DNA of 64,000 nt from Catenuloplanes niger (GTDB taxonomy: Bacteria; Actinomycetota; Actinomycetes; Mycobacteriales; Micromonosporaceae): assembly GCF_031458255.1 (NCBI RefSeq), contig NZ_JAVDYC010000001.1:496001-560000 (forward strand), written 5' to 3'. Made by a program: the position numbers and the translations under genes. Every line of letters begins with the position of its first letter. Positions within the stretch are counted from its first letter, which is position 1. Below are positions 23,351 to 30,860 of this stretch, one piece after another. Under the pieces are notes generated by a model. That model was given only the letters and a program-made list of their open reading frames with translations. It did no database searches and was not told where the DNA came from.

Positions 23351-24649
23351 TCAGGCCGTGACGTCCCAGCCGAGCAGCAGCGCGTCGCCCGCGGTGTAGG
23401 CGGTGCGGTTGGTCAGCGTGAGCCCGGTGGGCAGACGCGTGTCACCGGGCGCCTCCGTGGTCGCGGAGATGGCCACGATCAGCCGGTCGGCCAGACCCGC
23501 CGCGAGGAGCGTGGCGATCAGCCGCGTCCCGCCCTCGACCAGCAACGACTGGACGCCGCCGCGCCGCAGTTCGGCGAGGACCGCGGGCAGGTCGGCGCCG
23601 TCCGGGCCGGCCGAGACCTCGCGCAGGCCGACGCCGGCCGCCTGGATCTCGTCGGCACGGGTCGCGTCGGCCTCCTTGGTGGTGAAGACCGTGGTGGCGG
23701 CCTCGCCGCCGAAGACACGCGCGGTGAGCGGCAGGTTGAGCTCGCTGTCCAGCACGACGCGCAGCGGGTGGGCGCCGGGGACCAGCTCGACCGTGAGCGA
23801 CGGGTCGGTGCGGCGGACCGTGCCGGCGCCGACCAGCACGGCGTCGGTGGCGGCGCGCAGCGCGTGCTCCTCGGCCGTGGGGATGCCGGGCTCGCGCTGG
23901 ATGCGGCCGTCGAGCGTCTGGGTGACGCGCACCATCACGTACGGCCGGTCCGCGCGCGGGCGTATCTCGCCGATCAGGCCGCGGACGTCGATGCCGGCCT
24001 CGGGCACCGTGATCGGTTCCGCGCCGATCGGCGCGACGTGGCCCATCCGGTCCGCCTTGGTGGTCAGGTAGGCGGCGTTGCGCGCGTGCGCGGCGGTCTG
24101 CAGGCCGACCATGGTCTGCACGGCCAGACCGCCGGCGCGCAGGCCCGCGACCTTGTCCGGGTTGTTCGACATCAGGTTGACCGACTCGACGCCGATCGCC
24201 CGGAGCACGGCCGCGGACTCGCCGTACGTGCGGGCGTCCGCGGGCAGGCCGAGGCGCAGGTTCGCGTCCAGCGTGTCCGCGCCCTTGTCCTGCTCGACGT
24301 ACGCCCGGAGCTTGTTGACCAGGCCGATGCCGCGACCCTCGTGCCCGGTGATGTAGAGCACCACGCCGCGGCCGGCCGCCGCGACCGTGCGCATCGCGGT
24401 GCGCAGCTGCACGCCGCAGTCGCAGCGCAGCGAGCCGAGCGCGTCGCCGGTCAGGCACTCGGAGTGCAGGCGGGTGAGGACCGGCTCGGCGCCGGTGACG
24501 TCGCCGCGGATGAGCGCGAGCAGCGTGTGCCCCGCGGCGGTCTCGAAGACGCGCGTCGTGAACTCCCCGTACGGCGTGGGGATCACCACGGAACAGACCT
24601 CGACCGGCGCGGGCGCCGGGTCGCCCGTTCGCTGTGGCGTAAGAATCAT
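23351..24649 (-). CDS. GTP cyclohydrolase II fused to RibD-type (DHFR-fold) reductase
   Basis: 432 residues. Residues ~1-205 are GTP cyclohydrolase II: zinc cysteines C65, C76 and C78 in HSECLTGDALGSLRCDCG, then ITGHEGRGIGLVNKLRAY and the GTP-recognition TYGESAAVLRAIGV. Residues ~236-432 are the RibD C-terminal reductase: RPYVMVRVTQTLDGRI, AVLVGAGTVRRTDPSL and QSLLVEGGTRLIATLLAAGL. RibB, the RibD deaminase half, RibH and RibE are all absent here. The protein could take GTP to a reduced ribitylamino-pyrimidine outside normal riboflavin supply. It is divergent from the dehydrogenase/PTPS/GT operon by about 100 bp. Confidence 0.9.
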   Translation of the reverse strand: MILTPQRTGDPAPAPVEVCSVVIPTPYGEFTTRVFETAAGHTLLALIRGDVTGAEPVLTRLHSECLTGDALGSLRCDCGVQLRTAMRTVAAAGRGVVLYITGHEGRGIGLVNKLRAYVEQDKGADTLDANLRLGLPADARTYGESAAVLRAIGVESVNLMSNNPDKVAGLRAGGLAVQTMVGLQTAAHARNAAYLTTKADRMGHVAPIGAEPITVPEAGIDVRGLIGEIRPRADRPYVMVRVTQTLDGRIQREPGIPTAEEHALRAATDAVLVGAGTVRRTDPSLTVELVPGAHPLRVVLDSELNLPLTARVFGGEAATTVFTTKEADATRADEIQAAGVGLREVSAGPDGADLPAVLAELRRGGVQSLLVEGGTRLIATLLAAGLADRLIVAISATTEAPGDTRLPTGLTLTNRTAYTAGDALLLGWDVTA

Positions 24650-24709
24650 GGCACCTTTGCTACCACGTGGATCAGCCGCTGCCCACCGCTCGACCGATAA
24701 ATGCCCCAC

Positions 24710-24735
24710 CGGGCCTATATGGCTATATGTCCATT
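24710..24735. promoter_or_regulatory. AT-rich direct repeat in divergent promoter
   Basis: CTATATG occurs at 24715-24721 and again at 24723-24729, one base apart, in an AT-rich island (24712-24740) within very GC-rich surroundings. It lies between the divergent starts of the RibA/RibD fusion (24649) and the dehydrogenase operon (24753). It is the likely promoter and control region for both. Confidence 0.45.
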
Positions 24736-24752
24736 TAAGAGATCTTTGGGGG

Positions 24753-25706
24753 ATGTCCGTGAAAGCGCGCGCCGTCCGGTTCCTCGCACCGCGCTCGGTC
24801 GCGGTCGAGAACGTGCACCTCGACGACCCGACCGGCGACGAGCTGCTGGTACGCACCGTCTACTCAGGAATCAGTGCGGGCACGGAGCTGCTCGCGTACC
24901 GCGGTGAGCTGGACGCGGCGACGCCGCTGGACGAGACGCTCGGCGCGTTCGAGGGTGGCTTCAATTACCCGTTCGGGTACGGATACAGCGCGGTCGGCAG
25001 AACCCTTGACGGGACCGCGGTCTTCGCGTTCCATCCGCACCAGGACGTCTTCACCGCACCCGCCGCCGACGTGCTGACGCTGCCGGACGGGCTGGACCCG
25101 CGGCTGGCGACCATGTTCCCGTTGGTGGAGACCGCGTTGCAGCTGAGCCTCGACGCGGGCCCGGTGCTCGGCGAGCCGGTGCTGGTGACCGGCCTGGGCG
25201 CGGTCGGATTGCTCACGTCGCTGCTGCTGACGCGCGCCGGCGCGGAGGTCACCGCGCTGGAGCCGGTCGCCTGGCGCCGCGAACTGGCGGCCTCGGTGGG
25301 GATCCGGGCCATCAGCCCGGCCGAGTCGGACACGCGCGCGGCCCTCCTGGTCGAGACCTCCGGCGCCCCGCGCGCGCTCGCGGACGGACTCGGCCGGCTG
25401 CACCACGAGGGCACCGCCCTGGTCGGCTCCTGGTACGGCACCAAGCCGGTCCCGCTCCCGCTCGGCGCCGACTTCCACCGCCGCCGCCTCACCATCCGCT
25501 CCAGCCAGGTGTCCACGATCCCCGCCGCGCAGCAGGACCGCTGGACCCGCGACCGCCGCCGGGCCACCGCCCTGGCCCTCATGCCCACGCTGCCGCTGGA
25601 CCGGCTCGCCACCACCGAGTTCGCGTTCGAGGACGCCCCGGCCGCGTACGAGGCCCTGGACCGGGGCGTGGCCGGAGTCCTGCACGCGGCGCTGCGCTAT
25701 GAATAA
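24753..25706 (+). CDS. MDR (zinc-type alcohol dehydrogenase-like) oxidoreductase, apparently without catalytic zinc ligands
   Basis: 317 residues. The medium-chain dehydrogenase pattern is visible: VYSGISAGTELLAYRG, FNYPFGYGYSAVGR, MFPLVETALQLSLDAG and the Rossmann LVTGLGAVGLLTSLLLTRAG. The usual G-H-E zinc-binding motif is replaced (GYGYSAVG), so hydride transfer may be zinc-free, as in quinone oxidoreductases. GGGGG just precedes the ATG. It is the first gene of an overlapping four-gene operon: its last 8 bp overlap the PTPS-like gene. It probably oxidises or reduces the pathway intermediate. Confidence 0.88.
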   Translation: MSVKARAVRFLAPRSVAVENVHLDDPTGDELLVRTVYSGISAGTELLAYRGELDAATPLDETLGAFEGGFNYPFGYGYSAVGRTLDGTAVFAFHPHQDVFTAPAADVLTLPDGLDPRLATMFPLVETALQLSLDAGPVLGEPVLVTGLGAVGLLTSLLLTRAGAEVTALEPVAWRRELAASVGIRAISPAESDTRAALLVETSGAPRALADGLGRLHHEGTALVGSWYGTKPVPLPLGADFHRRRLTIRSSQVSTIPAAQQDRWTRDRRRATALALMPTLPLDRLATTEFAFEDAPAAYEALDRGVAGVLHAALRYE

Positions 25707-26097
25707 GAGCATGTACGAAGTCGGCACCTCCCGAGAAGTCCGTGCTTACCACACGATGCCCGGAATGCCCCCACCGGAGGGCGAGCGGCACTCCCACGAC
25801 TACCGCCTGGACATCCGCGTCACCCGCCCGCGGCTGGACGAGCGGGACATGGTCGTCGACCTCGACGTGCTCAACGACGCGCTGCGCGGCGTGACCGACC
25901 GGCTGCACGAGGCCGACCTGGACGAGATCGTCGGCGCGGAGACCACCAAGGACGCGGTCACCGTCGAGGTCTTCTCCCAGTGGCTGCACGCGGTGCTCAC
26001 CGACGCGGTCGGCCCGGTGCCGGGCGCCTCGCTGCACGTCCGCGTCTGGGAGGACCCGCGGATGTACGGCGGATACGAGGGCCCGCTCGGTGGCTGA
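25699..26097 (+). CDS. 6-pyruvoyl-tetrahydropterin synthase/QueD-like protein, altered active site
   Basis: 132 residues, the usual T-fold length. Zinc histidines are kept (AYHTMPG and RHSHDYRL, matching H...H-x-H of QueD). T-x-E in DAVTVEVFSQWL and the pterin-anchoring Glu in RVWEDPRMYGGYEG are also present. The catalytic Cys four residues before the H-x-H is missing (PPPEGERHSHD), and the Asp-His pair is changed (RLHEADLDEI). It may therefore run a different reaction on a pterin- or pyrimidine-like substrate from the RibA/RibD fusion. ATG 25699 overlaps the upstream stop; ATG 25711 is an alternative. Confidence 0.85.
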   Translation: MNKSMYEVGTSREVRAYHTMPGMPPPEGERHSHDYRLDIRVTRPRLDERDMVVDLDVLNDALRGVTDRLHEADLDEIVGAETTKDAVTVEVFSQWLHAVLTDAVGPVPGASLHVRVWEDPRMYGGYEGPLGG

Positions 26098-27181
26098 ACT
26101 CGCGGTCACCCTGCTCACGCTCGGCGACCCGGCGACGATGACCGGTGGGTACCTCTACCACCGGCGGGTCGCCGACCGAGCCCCTCAGCACGGCGCGCGG
26201 GTCGACTTCGTGTCGCTGCCGAAGTGGCGGTTCCCGCTGCCCGCGCTGGCCGGCGCGACCATGATCCGCAAGATCCACGCGCAGAAGCCGGACGTGCTGC
26301 TGGTGGACAGCATCGTGGCCGGCCTGGCCGGGCCGTGGCTGGGCGCGGCGCGCGGGCTGCCGCCGATCGCGGCGATCCTGCACCAGCCGCCCGGCGGCAT
26401 CGACCACGCGTCCGGCCGGCAGCGCACCCAGGCCTCGCTGGACCGCGCGCTCTACAAACGCGCCCAGCGGATGATCATCGCGTCCGAGGACCTGGCGAAC
26501 ACGCTGCGCGAGCAGGGCTTCGACCCGGAACTGCTGGCGGTGGTCCCGCCCGGCCGGGACGCGGCCGCCGAACCCGTCGACCCGCCCGGCGACCTGCGCC
26601 AGGACCGGCAGGTCGCGATCCTGTCGGTCGGCAACTGGATGGCGCGCAAGGGCCTGCTCGACCTGCTGGACGCCTTCTCGAACCTGCCGCCGAACGCGGC
26701 CACGCTGCACCTGGTCGGCGACGAGAACGTCGAGCCGGACTACGCGTCCCGGGTCCGCGCCCGCATCGCGCGCCCGGACCTGCGCGATCGTGTCGTCACG
26801 CACGGCGTCGTCACTCCCGCGGAGGTCGCCGGCTTCTACCGCAAGGCCGACATCTTCGCGCTGGCCAGCACGCGCGAGCCGTACGGCACCGTCTACGGCG
26901 AGGCGATGGCGGCCGGCCTTCCGGTCGTCGGCTGGAACGCCGGCAACCTCCCGCACCTCGCGGCGCACGGCGTCGAGGGCCTGGCGGTGCCGCCCGGCGA
27001 CCGGGTCGCGCTGACCGGCGCGCTGCTGCGCCTGGCCACCGACGACGCGTACCGCGCGAAGATGGCGGCGGCCGCGCGACGGAAGGCCGACACGTTCCCC
27101 ACCTGGGACGACACGTCCCGCATGCTCTTCACCGAGCTCCGCGCGCTGGCCGCGGAGAGAGTCAGGGAGGCGCAGCCGTGA
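26090..27181 (+). CDS. GT4 family glycosyltransferase
   Basis: 363 residues. The C-terminal nucleotide-sugar domain has ILSVGNWMARKGLLDLLDAF, THGVVTPAEVAGFYRKADIF and the retaining GT4 E-x7-E element EPYGTVYGE, followed by MAAGLPVVGWNAGNLPHLAAHGVEG. The acceptor domain has FVSLPKWRFPLPALAG and AAILHQPPGGIDHASGRQ. It starts at GTG 26090, inside the last codons of the PTPS-like gene, so the two are translationally coupled. It likely glycosylates the product of the upstream enzymes. Confidence 0.9.
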   Translation: MAELAVTLLTLGDPATMTGGYLYHRRVADRAPQHGARVDFVSLPKWRFPLPALAGATMIRKIHAQKPDVLLVDSIVAGLAGPWLGAARGLPPIAAILHQPPGGIDHASGRQRTQASLDRALYKRAQRMIIASEDLANTLREQGFDPELLAVVPPGRDAAAEPVDPPGDLRQDRQVAILSVGNWMARKGLLDLLDAFSNLPPNAATLHLVGDENVEPDYASRVRARIARPDLRDRVVTHGVVTPAEVAGFYRKADIFALASTREPYGTVYGEAMAAGLPVVGWNAGNLPHLAAHGVEGLAVPPGDRVALTGALLRLATDDAYRAKMAAAARRKADTFPTWDDTSRMLFTELRALAAERVREAQP

Positions 27182-27846
27182 CCCGGTTCGAGGCGGTCCT
27201 GTTCGACGCGGGCGACACGCTCATCCGCCTCTCCGGCAGCGGCGAGACGCTGCTGCACCGGGCCGCGGCCGACCGGGGCGCCGGGCCGCTCGACCCGGAC
27301 GAGGTCGGTGCGGCCTGGCAGCGCGTGCTGGACCGCAGCAGCACGGCCGAGGAGATGGCGAAGGGCCGCGACCTCGACCCGGAGCGGCACCGGCAGGTGT
27401 GGACCGCGCTCTACGCCGAGGCCGGCTGCGACAAGCTGCTGCCCGGGCTCAGCGACGACCTCTACGCGCTGACCGTGGCCGCCGAGTCGTGGGAGGCGTT
27501 CGAGGACAGCCTGCCCACGCTGCGCGGGCTGCGCGCCCGCGGCCTGCGCATCGGCGTGGTCAGCGACACCGGCTTCGACCTGCGGCCGGCGCTCGACCGG
27601 CTGGGCCTCACGCCGTACCTCGACACGATCGTCATGTCCTTCGAGCACGGCGCCTGCAAGCCCGCGGTCACCTGCTTCACCACGGCCGCGGAACGACTGG
27701 GTGTCGCGCCGGAGCGGACGCTGATGGTCGGCGACAACCCGCTCACCGACTCGGGTGCGGTCACCGCCGGCATGTTCGCGTTCCTGCTGCCCAAGCCGTC
27801 CCCGGCCGGCCCACGCGGGCTGACGCACGTGCTCAGCCTGGTCTGA
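27178..27846 (+). CDS. HAD superfamily hydrolase (phosphatase)
   Basis: 222 residues. HAD motif I is AVLFDAGDTLIRL (D-x-x-x-T), motif II is IGVVSDTGFDLRPALDRLGL, motif III is the Lys in HGACKPAVTCFTTAAERLGV, and motif IV is TLMVGDNPLTDSGA. The cap is helical and inserted after motif I (C1 type). It overlaps the glycosyltransferase stop by 4 bp (GTGA) and is last in the operon. Removal of a phosphate from the RibA/RibD-derived intermediate or from the glycosylated product is plausible. Confidence 0.9.
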   Translation: MTRFEAVLFDAGDTLIRLSGSGETLLHRAAADRGAGPLDPDEVGAAWQRVLDRSSTAEEMAKGRDLDPERHRQVWTALYAEAGCDKLLPGLSDDLYALTVAAESWEAFEDSLPTLRGLRARGLRIGVVSDTGFDLRPALDRLGLTPYLDTIVMSFEHGACKPAVTCFTTAAERLGVAPERTLMVGDNPLTDSGAVTAGMFAFLLPKPSPAGPRGLTHVLSLV

Positions 27847-27860
27847 GGCCGGGCGGCGGC

Positions 27861-28511
27861 TCAGGTGGTCGCGGCCGGCAGCACGGCCGCGACCATCACC
27901 ACCGCCTCGACGTCGGCCACGACGCCGGCCACCGGCGGCGCGTCCCGCAGCTCCGCCAGCCGCCGCTGGAGGTGGGCCGCGGGCACGTCCGGAAAGACGA
28001 GCCGGTCCCAGCCGAGCGCGCCGACCAGCGTGCACAGCACGGCCACGCGCGCGTCCACCGGCCCGGCGCCGTCGACCGCGGCCCGCATGCGCGCCCGCAC
28101 GTCGGCCTCCGCCGGCGGCGTCACACCGCCCGGCGCCGGATAGCGCCTCGCCGGGAACACCAGCAGCACCCGGCCGTCCCGCCGCTCCAGCACCCCGCCG
28201 TCGACCAGCCGGTCCAGCACGACCCGGTGGCCGTCCTCGCGGGCCAGCGTCCACAGCCAGTCACGCGGCGTCAGTGACGTCCCGGCACCCGCGATCCGGG
28301 CCAGCACCGCGTCCGGCACGGCCCGGCCGGTCGGCGTCGCGTCCGACACGGCGACCGTGCCGCCGTCGATCGCGATCCGCCCCTCGAGCATCAGTTCCAG
28401 CAGCGACGCGGCGGCGACCCCGTGGTTCAGGCCGCGGACGCCGGCCTCCGTGGTGCCGTCCTCGTCGCGGTAGGCGAGCAGGACGAGCGCTTCGGCCAGC
28501 GAAATATCCAC
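27861..28511 (-). CDS. GPP34 (GOLPH3-like) family protein, copy 2
   Basis: 216 residues starting at GTG 28511: VDISLAEALVLLAYRDEDGT, IDGGTVAVSDATPTGRAVPD, WLWTLAREDGHRVVLDRLVD, VFPARRYPAPGGV. It shares the same landmarks, in the same order, as the copy at 21992-22663 and is clearly homologous but diverged. It is convergent with the HAD gene (14 bp apart). Together the two copies flank the dehydrogenase-PTPS-GT-HAD and RibA/RibD block, which may mean a membrane-recruitment role for that pathway. Confidence 0.9.
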   Translation of the reverse strand: MDISLAEALVLLAYRDEDGTTEAGVRGLNHGVAAASLLELMLEGRIAIDGGTVAVSDATPTGRAVPDAVLARIAGAGTSLTPRDWLWTLAREDGHRVVLDRLVDGGVLERRDGRVLLVFPARRYPAPGGVTPPAEADVRARMRAAVDGAGPVDARVAVLCTLVGALGWDRLVFPDVPAAHLQRRLAELRDAPPVAGVVADVEAVVMVAAVLPAATT

Positions 28512-28566
28512 GACCCAGAGGATATGCCCCGTTCCGGCGTGCCGGCGGGCGGTCGACACGGCCGAG

Positions 28567-28792
28567 TCTGGGATCCGACGGTCAGCAACTGGAAGGTCTT
28601 CGACCTCTACACCTGCAACCGCTACCACTTCTCCTACTGGGACGGCCCCGGCCTCTACCTCAACCACCAGACCGGCAGCGCGGTCTCGTCCGTCTACAAC
28701 CAGTCCGGCGGCGTGCTGCACACGTTCACCCCGACTACCCCACCATCCACCCGTACGACTGGACCCCCGCCTGGTCGATCCGCAACTGCTGA
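28567..28792 (+). pseudogene. Remnant of a secreted small protein, 5'-truncated and frameshifted
   Basis: One frame reads NWKVFDLYTCNRYHFSYWDG, GLYLNHQTGSAVSSVYNQSG and VLHTFTP. After about 28735 the next frame continues with YPTIHPYDWTPAWSIRNC and a stop. Joined, this resembles the C-terminal two thirds of small secreted Cys-containing actinomycete proteins of unknown function. The signal peptide and start are gone (the upstream sequence belongs to the GPP34 promoter), and the shift is near the CCCC at about 28729-28732. It is a dead gene remnant. Confidence 0.6.
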
Positions 28793-28799
28793 CCCCGCC

Positions 28800-28819
28800 G
28801 CGGTCCGGGCCGGGACCGC
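28800..28819. terminator. GC hairpin downstream of the response regulator gene
   Basis: GCGGTCC and GGACCGC form a 7-bp stem with a 6-nt GC loop, immediately beyond the response-regulator stop at 28826 on the minus strand. There is no U-tract, as is usual for actinomycete hairpin terminators. Confidence 0.45.
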
Positions 28820-28825
28820 GAGGGC

Positions 28826-29482
28826 TCAGCGTCTGGCCTCGTCGCGGAGGTAGTGCAGGACGGCGGCGACGCGGCGGTCGGTCTGGTCGTCCGGGGAGAG
28901 CTCGAGCTTCGAGAAGATGCTGCGAATGTGTTTGTGGACGGCACCGTCGGTGACGAAGAGCTTCTCGGCGATGGCGGCGTTGCCCAGGCCCTCGGCCATC
29001 AGCGCGAGCACGTCCCGTTCGCGCGGGCTGAGGCGTTCCAGCTTCGAGTCCGGGCGGGTGCGGGTGAGCAGCTGCGCCACCACCTCCGGGTCGATCGCGG
29101 TGCCGCCGCCGGCCACCCGGTGCAGCGCGGTCATGAACTCCTCGACCCGGCCGACGCGCTCCTTCAGCATGTAGCCGAGGCCGCCGCCGCCCAGCGTGAA
29201 CAGGTCGGTGGCGAAGGCCTGCTCGACGTACGCGGAGAGGACCAGCACGGCGAGGCCCGGCTGCCGGCCGCGGGCCTCGACCGCGGCCTTGATGCCCTCG
29301 TCCGTGTGCGTGGGCGGCATGCGCACGTCCACGATCGCCACGTCCGGCGTGTGCTTGTCCACCGCGGCCAGGAACGTGACCGGGTTGTCCGTGGTCTCCA
29401 CCACGTCCAGGCCCTCCGCGCGCAGCAGCATCGCCAGGCCCTCGCGCAGCAGCGCGTCGTCCTCCGCCATCACAATCCGCAC
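28826..29482 (-). CDS. NarL/LuxR family response regulator
   Basis: 218 residues. The receiver domain has IVMAEDDALLREGLAML (acidic pocket), the phospho-acceptor Asp in VAIVDVRMPPTHTDEG, and LVLSAYVE plus GYMLKERVG (Thr/Ser and Lys switch residues). The LuxR HTH is LERLSPRERDVLALMAEGLG, NAAIAEKLFVTDGAVHKHIR. GTG 29482 lies inside the end of the histidine-kinase gene (13-bp overlap), so they are coupled. It probably controls the divergent ABC operon, as in antimicrobial-stress detoxification systems. Confidence 0.93.
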   Translation of the reverse strand: MRIVMAEDDALLREGLAMLLRAEGLDVVETTDNPVTFLAAVDKHTPDVAIVDVRMPPTHTDEGIKAAVEARGRQPGLAVLVLSAYVEQAFATDLFTLGGGGLGYMLKERVGRVEEFMTALHRVAGGGTAIDPEVVAQLLTRTRPDSKLERLSPRERDVLALMAEGLGNAAIAEKLFVTDGAVHKHIRSIFSKLELSPDDQTDRRVAAVLHYLRDEARR

Positions 29483-30672
29483 GGCAGCTGTACCTCCACA
29501 GTGGTCGGACCGCCCACCGGGCTGGTCAGTGTCACGGTGCCGTCGTGCGCCTCGGCCCGGCGGCGGATGCCGGTCAGGCCGGTCCCACCGCCGGAGTCCG
29601 CGCCGCCGCGCCCGTCGTCCGTGACGACCAGCCGCAGCGTGTCCGCCTCCCGGGTGAGCGTGACCGTGGCCCGGGACGCGCCGCTGTGCTTCGCGACGTT
29701 GGTCAGCGCCTCGGCCGCCACGAAGTACGCGGTCGCCTCCACGGACGCCGCGCACCGGCCCGGCACGTTCGCGTCGACGGTGACCGGGACCGGGCAGGTC
29801 GCGGCCAGCGAGGCGAGCGCGTCGGAGAGACTTCGATCGGACAGCACCGGCGGCAGGATACTGCGCACCACCGCGCGCAGCTCCGCGAGGGCCAGCTCGG
29901 ACGCGGTCTGCGCCCGTTCCAGGATCTCGTCCGCGGTGGCCGGGTCGCGCTGCACCGCGCGCCGGGCCGCGCCGAGCAGCACGCTCACCGCCACCAGCCG
30001 GTTCTGCGTGCCGTCGTGCAGCGCGCGTTCGATCCGGCGGAGCTCGACCGCGTGCGCGTCCAGCGCGGCCGCGCGCGTCGCGGTCAGCTCCGCGATCCGC
30101 ATCGCCATGTCCTCGCCCGGGCCGGGCCGCAGCAGCCGCCGGCCGGGGAGCTCCTGCAGCCGGACCATCAGCGGCACCACGTACAGCGTCATGAACAGCC
30201 AGAAGACGCCGAACAGACCCACCAGCCACGCCCCGCCCTGGGTACGGATCAGCGGCCAGCCGATCGCCGGGACCGCCTCCTCCGGCGGGGTCAGCCGCCA
30301 GTAGAGCGGGAACAGGCCGTCGCGCAGGATGTCGACCGCGATGGTCAGCCCGAACATGCCGAGCAGGAACCCGGACGTGGCGTGCAGCGCGAGCCAGCGC
30401 AGCTCCCGCCCGGTCGCCCGGTCGGTGACGACCGCGCGCAGCGAGGTCTGCGGTGGCAGCCCGGCGGGCAGGCCGAGGCGGCGGCGTTCGATGTCCGCGA
30501 CCGCGCGCATCCGGCCGAGCGCGAACGGCGCGCCGCGGCGGGCGAGCACGGCCACGGCCAGCGGCCAGAACACCAGGCCGGCCAGGAACGCGGTGCCCCA
30601 GCCGACCGCGATGCGTTCCACGGCGGTGATGCCGATCCGCAGACGCCGGCGGACGGCCTCGACGACGGACAT
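29470..30672 (-). CDS. Sensor histidine kinase (HisKA_3 family)
   Basis: 400 residues. The N-terminal half contains about four hydrophobic segments (VGWGTAFLAGLVFWPLAVAV, LHATSGFLLGMFGLTIAVDI, WLVGLFGVFWLFMTLYVVPL). The dimerisation/phospho-acceptor helix is IERALHDGTQNRLVAVSVLL (H in E-R-x-L-H-D). The HATPase has EALTNVAKHSGASRATVTL (N box), VVTDDGRGGAD and GTGLTGIRRRAEAHDG. AGGAGG precedes ATG 30672. The sensing domain is membrane-embedded with little extracellular sequence, typical of envelope-stress or antibiotic-sensing kinases linked to ABC permeases. Confidence 0.93.
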   Translation of the reverse strand: MSVVEAVRRRLRIGITAVERIAVGWGTAFLAGLVFWPLAVAVLARRGAPFALGRMRAVADIERRRLGLPAGLPPQTSLRAVVTDRATGRELRWLALHATSGFLLGMFGLTIAVDILRDGLFPLYWRLTPPEEAVPAIGWPLIRTQGGAWLVGLFGVFWLFMTLYVVPLMVRLQELPGRRLLRPGPGEDMAMRIAELTATRAAALDAHAVELRRIERALHDGTQNRLVAVSVLLGAARRAVQRDPATADEILERAQTASELALAELRAVVRSILPPVLSDRSLSDALASLAATCPVPVTVDANVPGRCAASVEATAYFVAAEALTNVAKHSGASRATVTLTREADTLRLVVTDDGRGGADSGGGTGLTGIRRRAEAHDGTVTLTSPVGGPTTVEVQLPCGL

Positions 30673-30751
30673 GGTGGGTGCCTCCTTAGACAGGCTTCCC
30701 GGCGACCGTAGGGCACGGCACCGGTGCCGCGGCAAGGGGCACGGCCGGAAA

Positions 30752-30767
30752 GTACAGCCTGCTGTAC
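30752..30767. promoter_or_regulatory. GTACAGC-CT-GCTGTAC dyad, candidate response-regulator site
   Basis: This is a perfect 7-bp inverted repeat with a 2-bp spacer, in the 190-bp divergent region between the histidine kinase start (30672) and the small membrane gene (30861). NarL-type regulators bind such dyads, so this may be the site through which the response regulator controls both transcripts. Confidence 0.5.
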
Positions 30768-30860
30768 CACGGCTGGGCAGCGCACGGGATCGTTGCGGCG
30801 GGCCGCCGGTCATAGCGTCGTAGACATCGAGAAACGCCCGTCTTCGAGGGAGTGAACGAG

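Noticed and set aside
25699-26097. queD as part of a queuosine/7-deazaguanine cluster.
   Set aside because: queC, queE and queF are absent, the catalytic Cys is missing, and the neighbours are sugar and phosphate enzymes.
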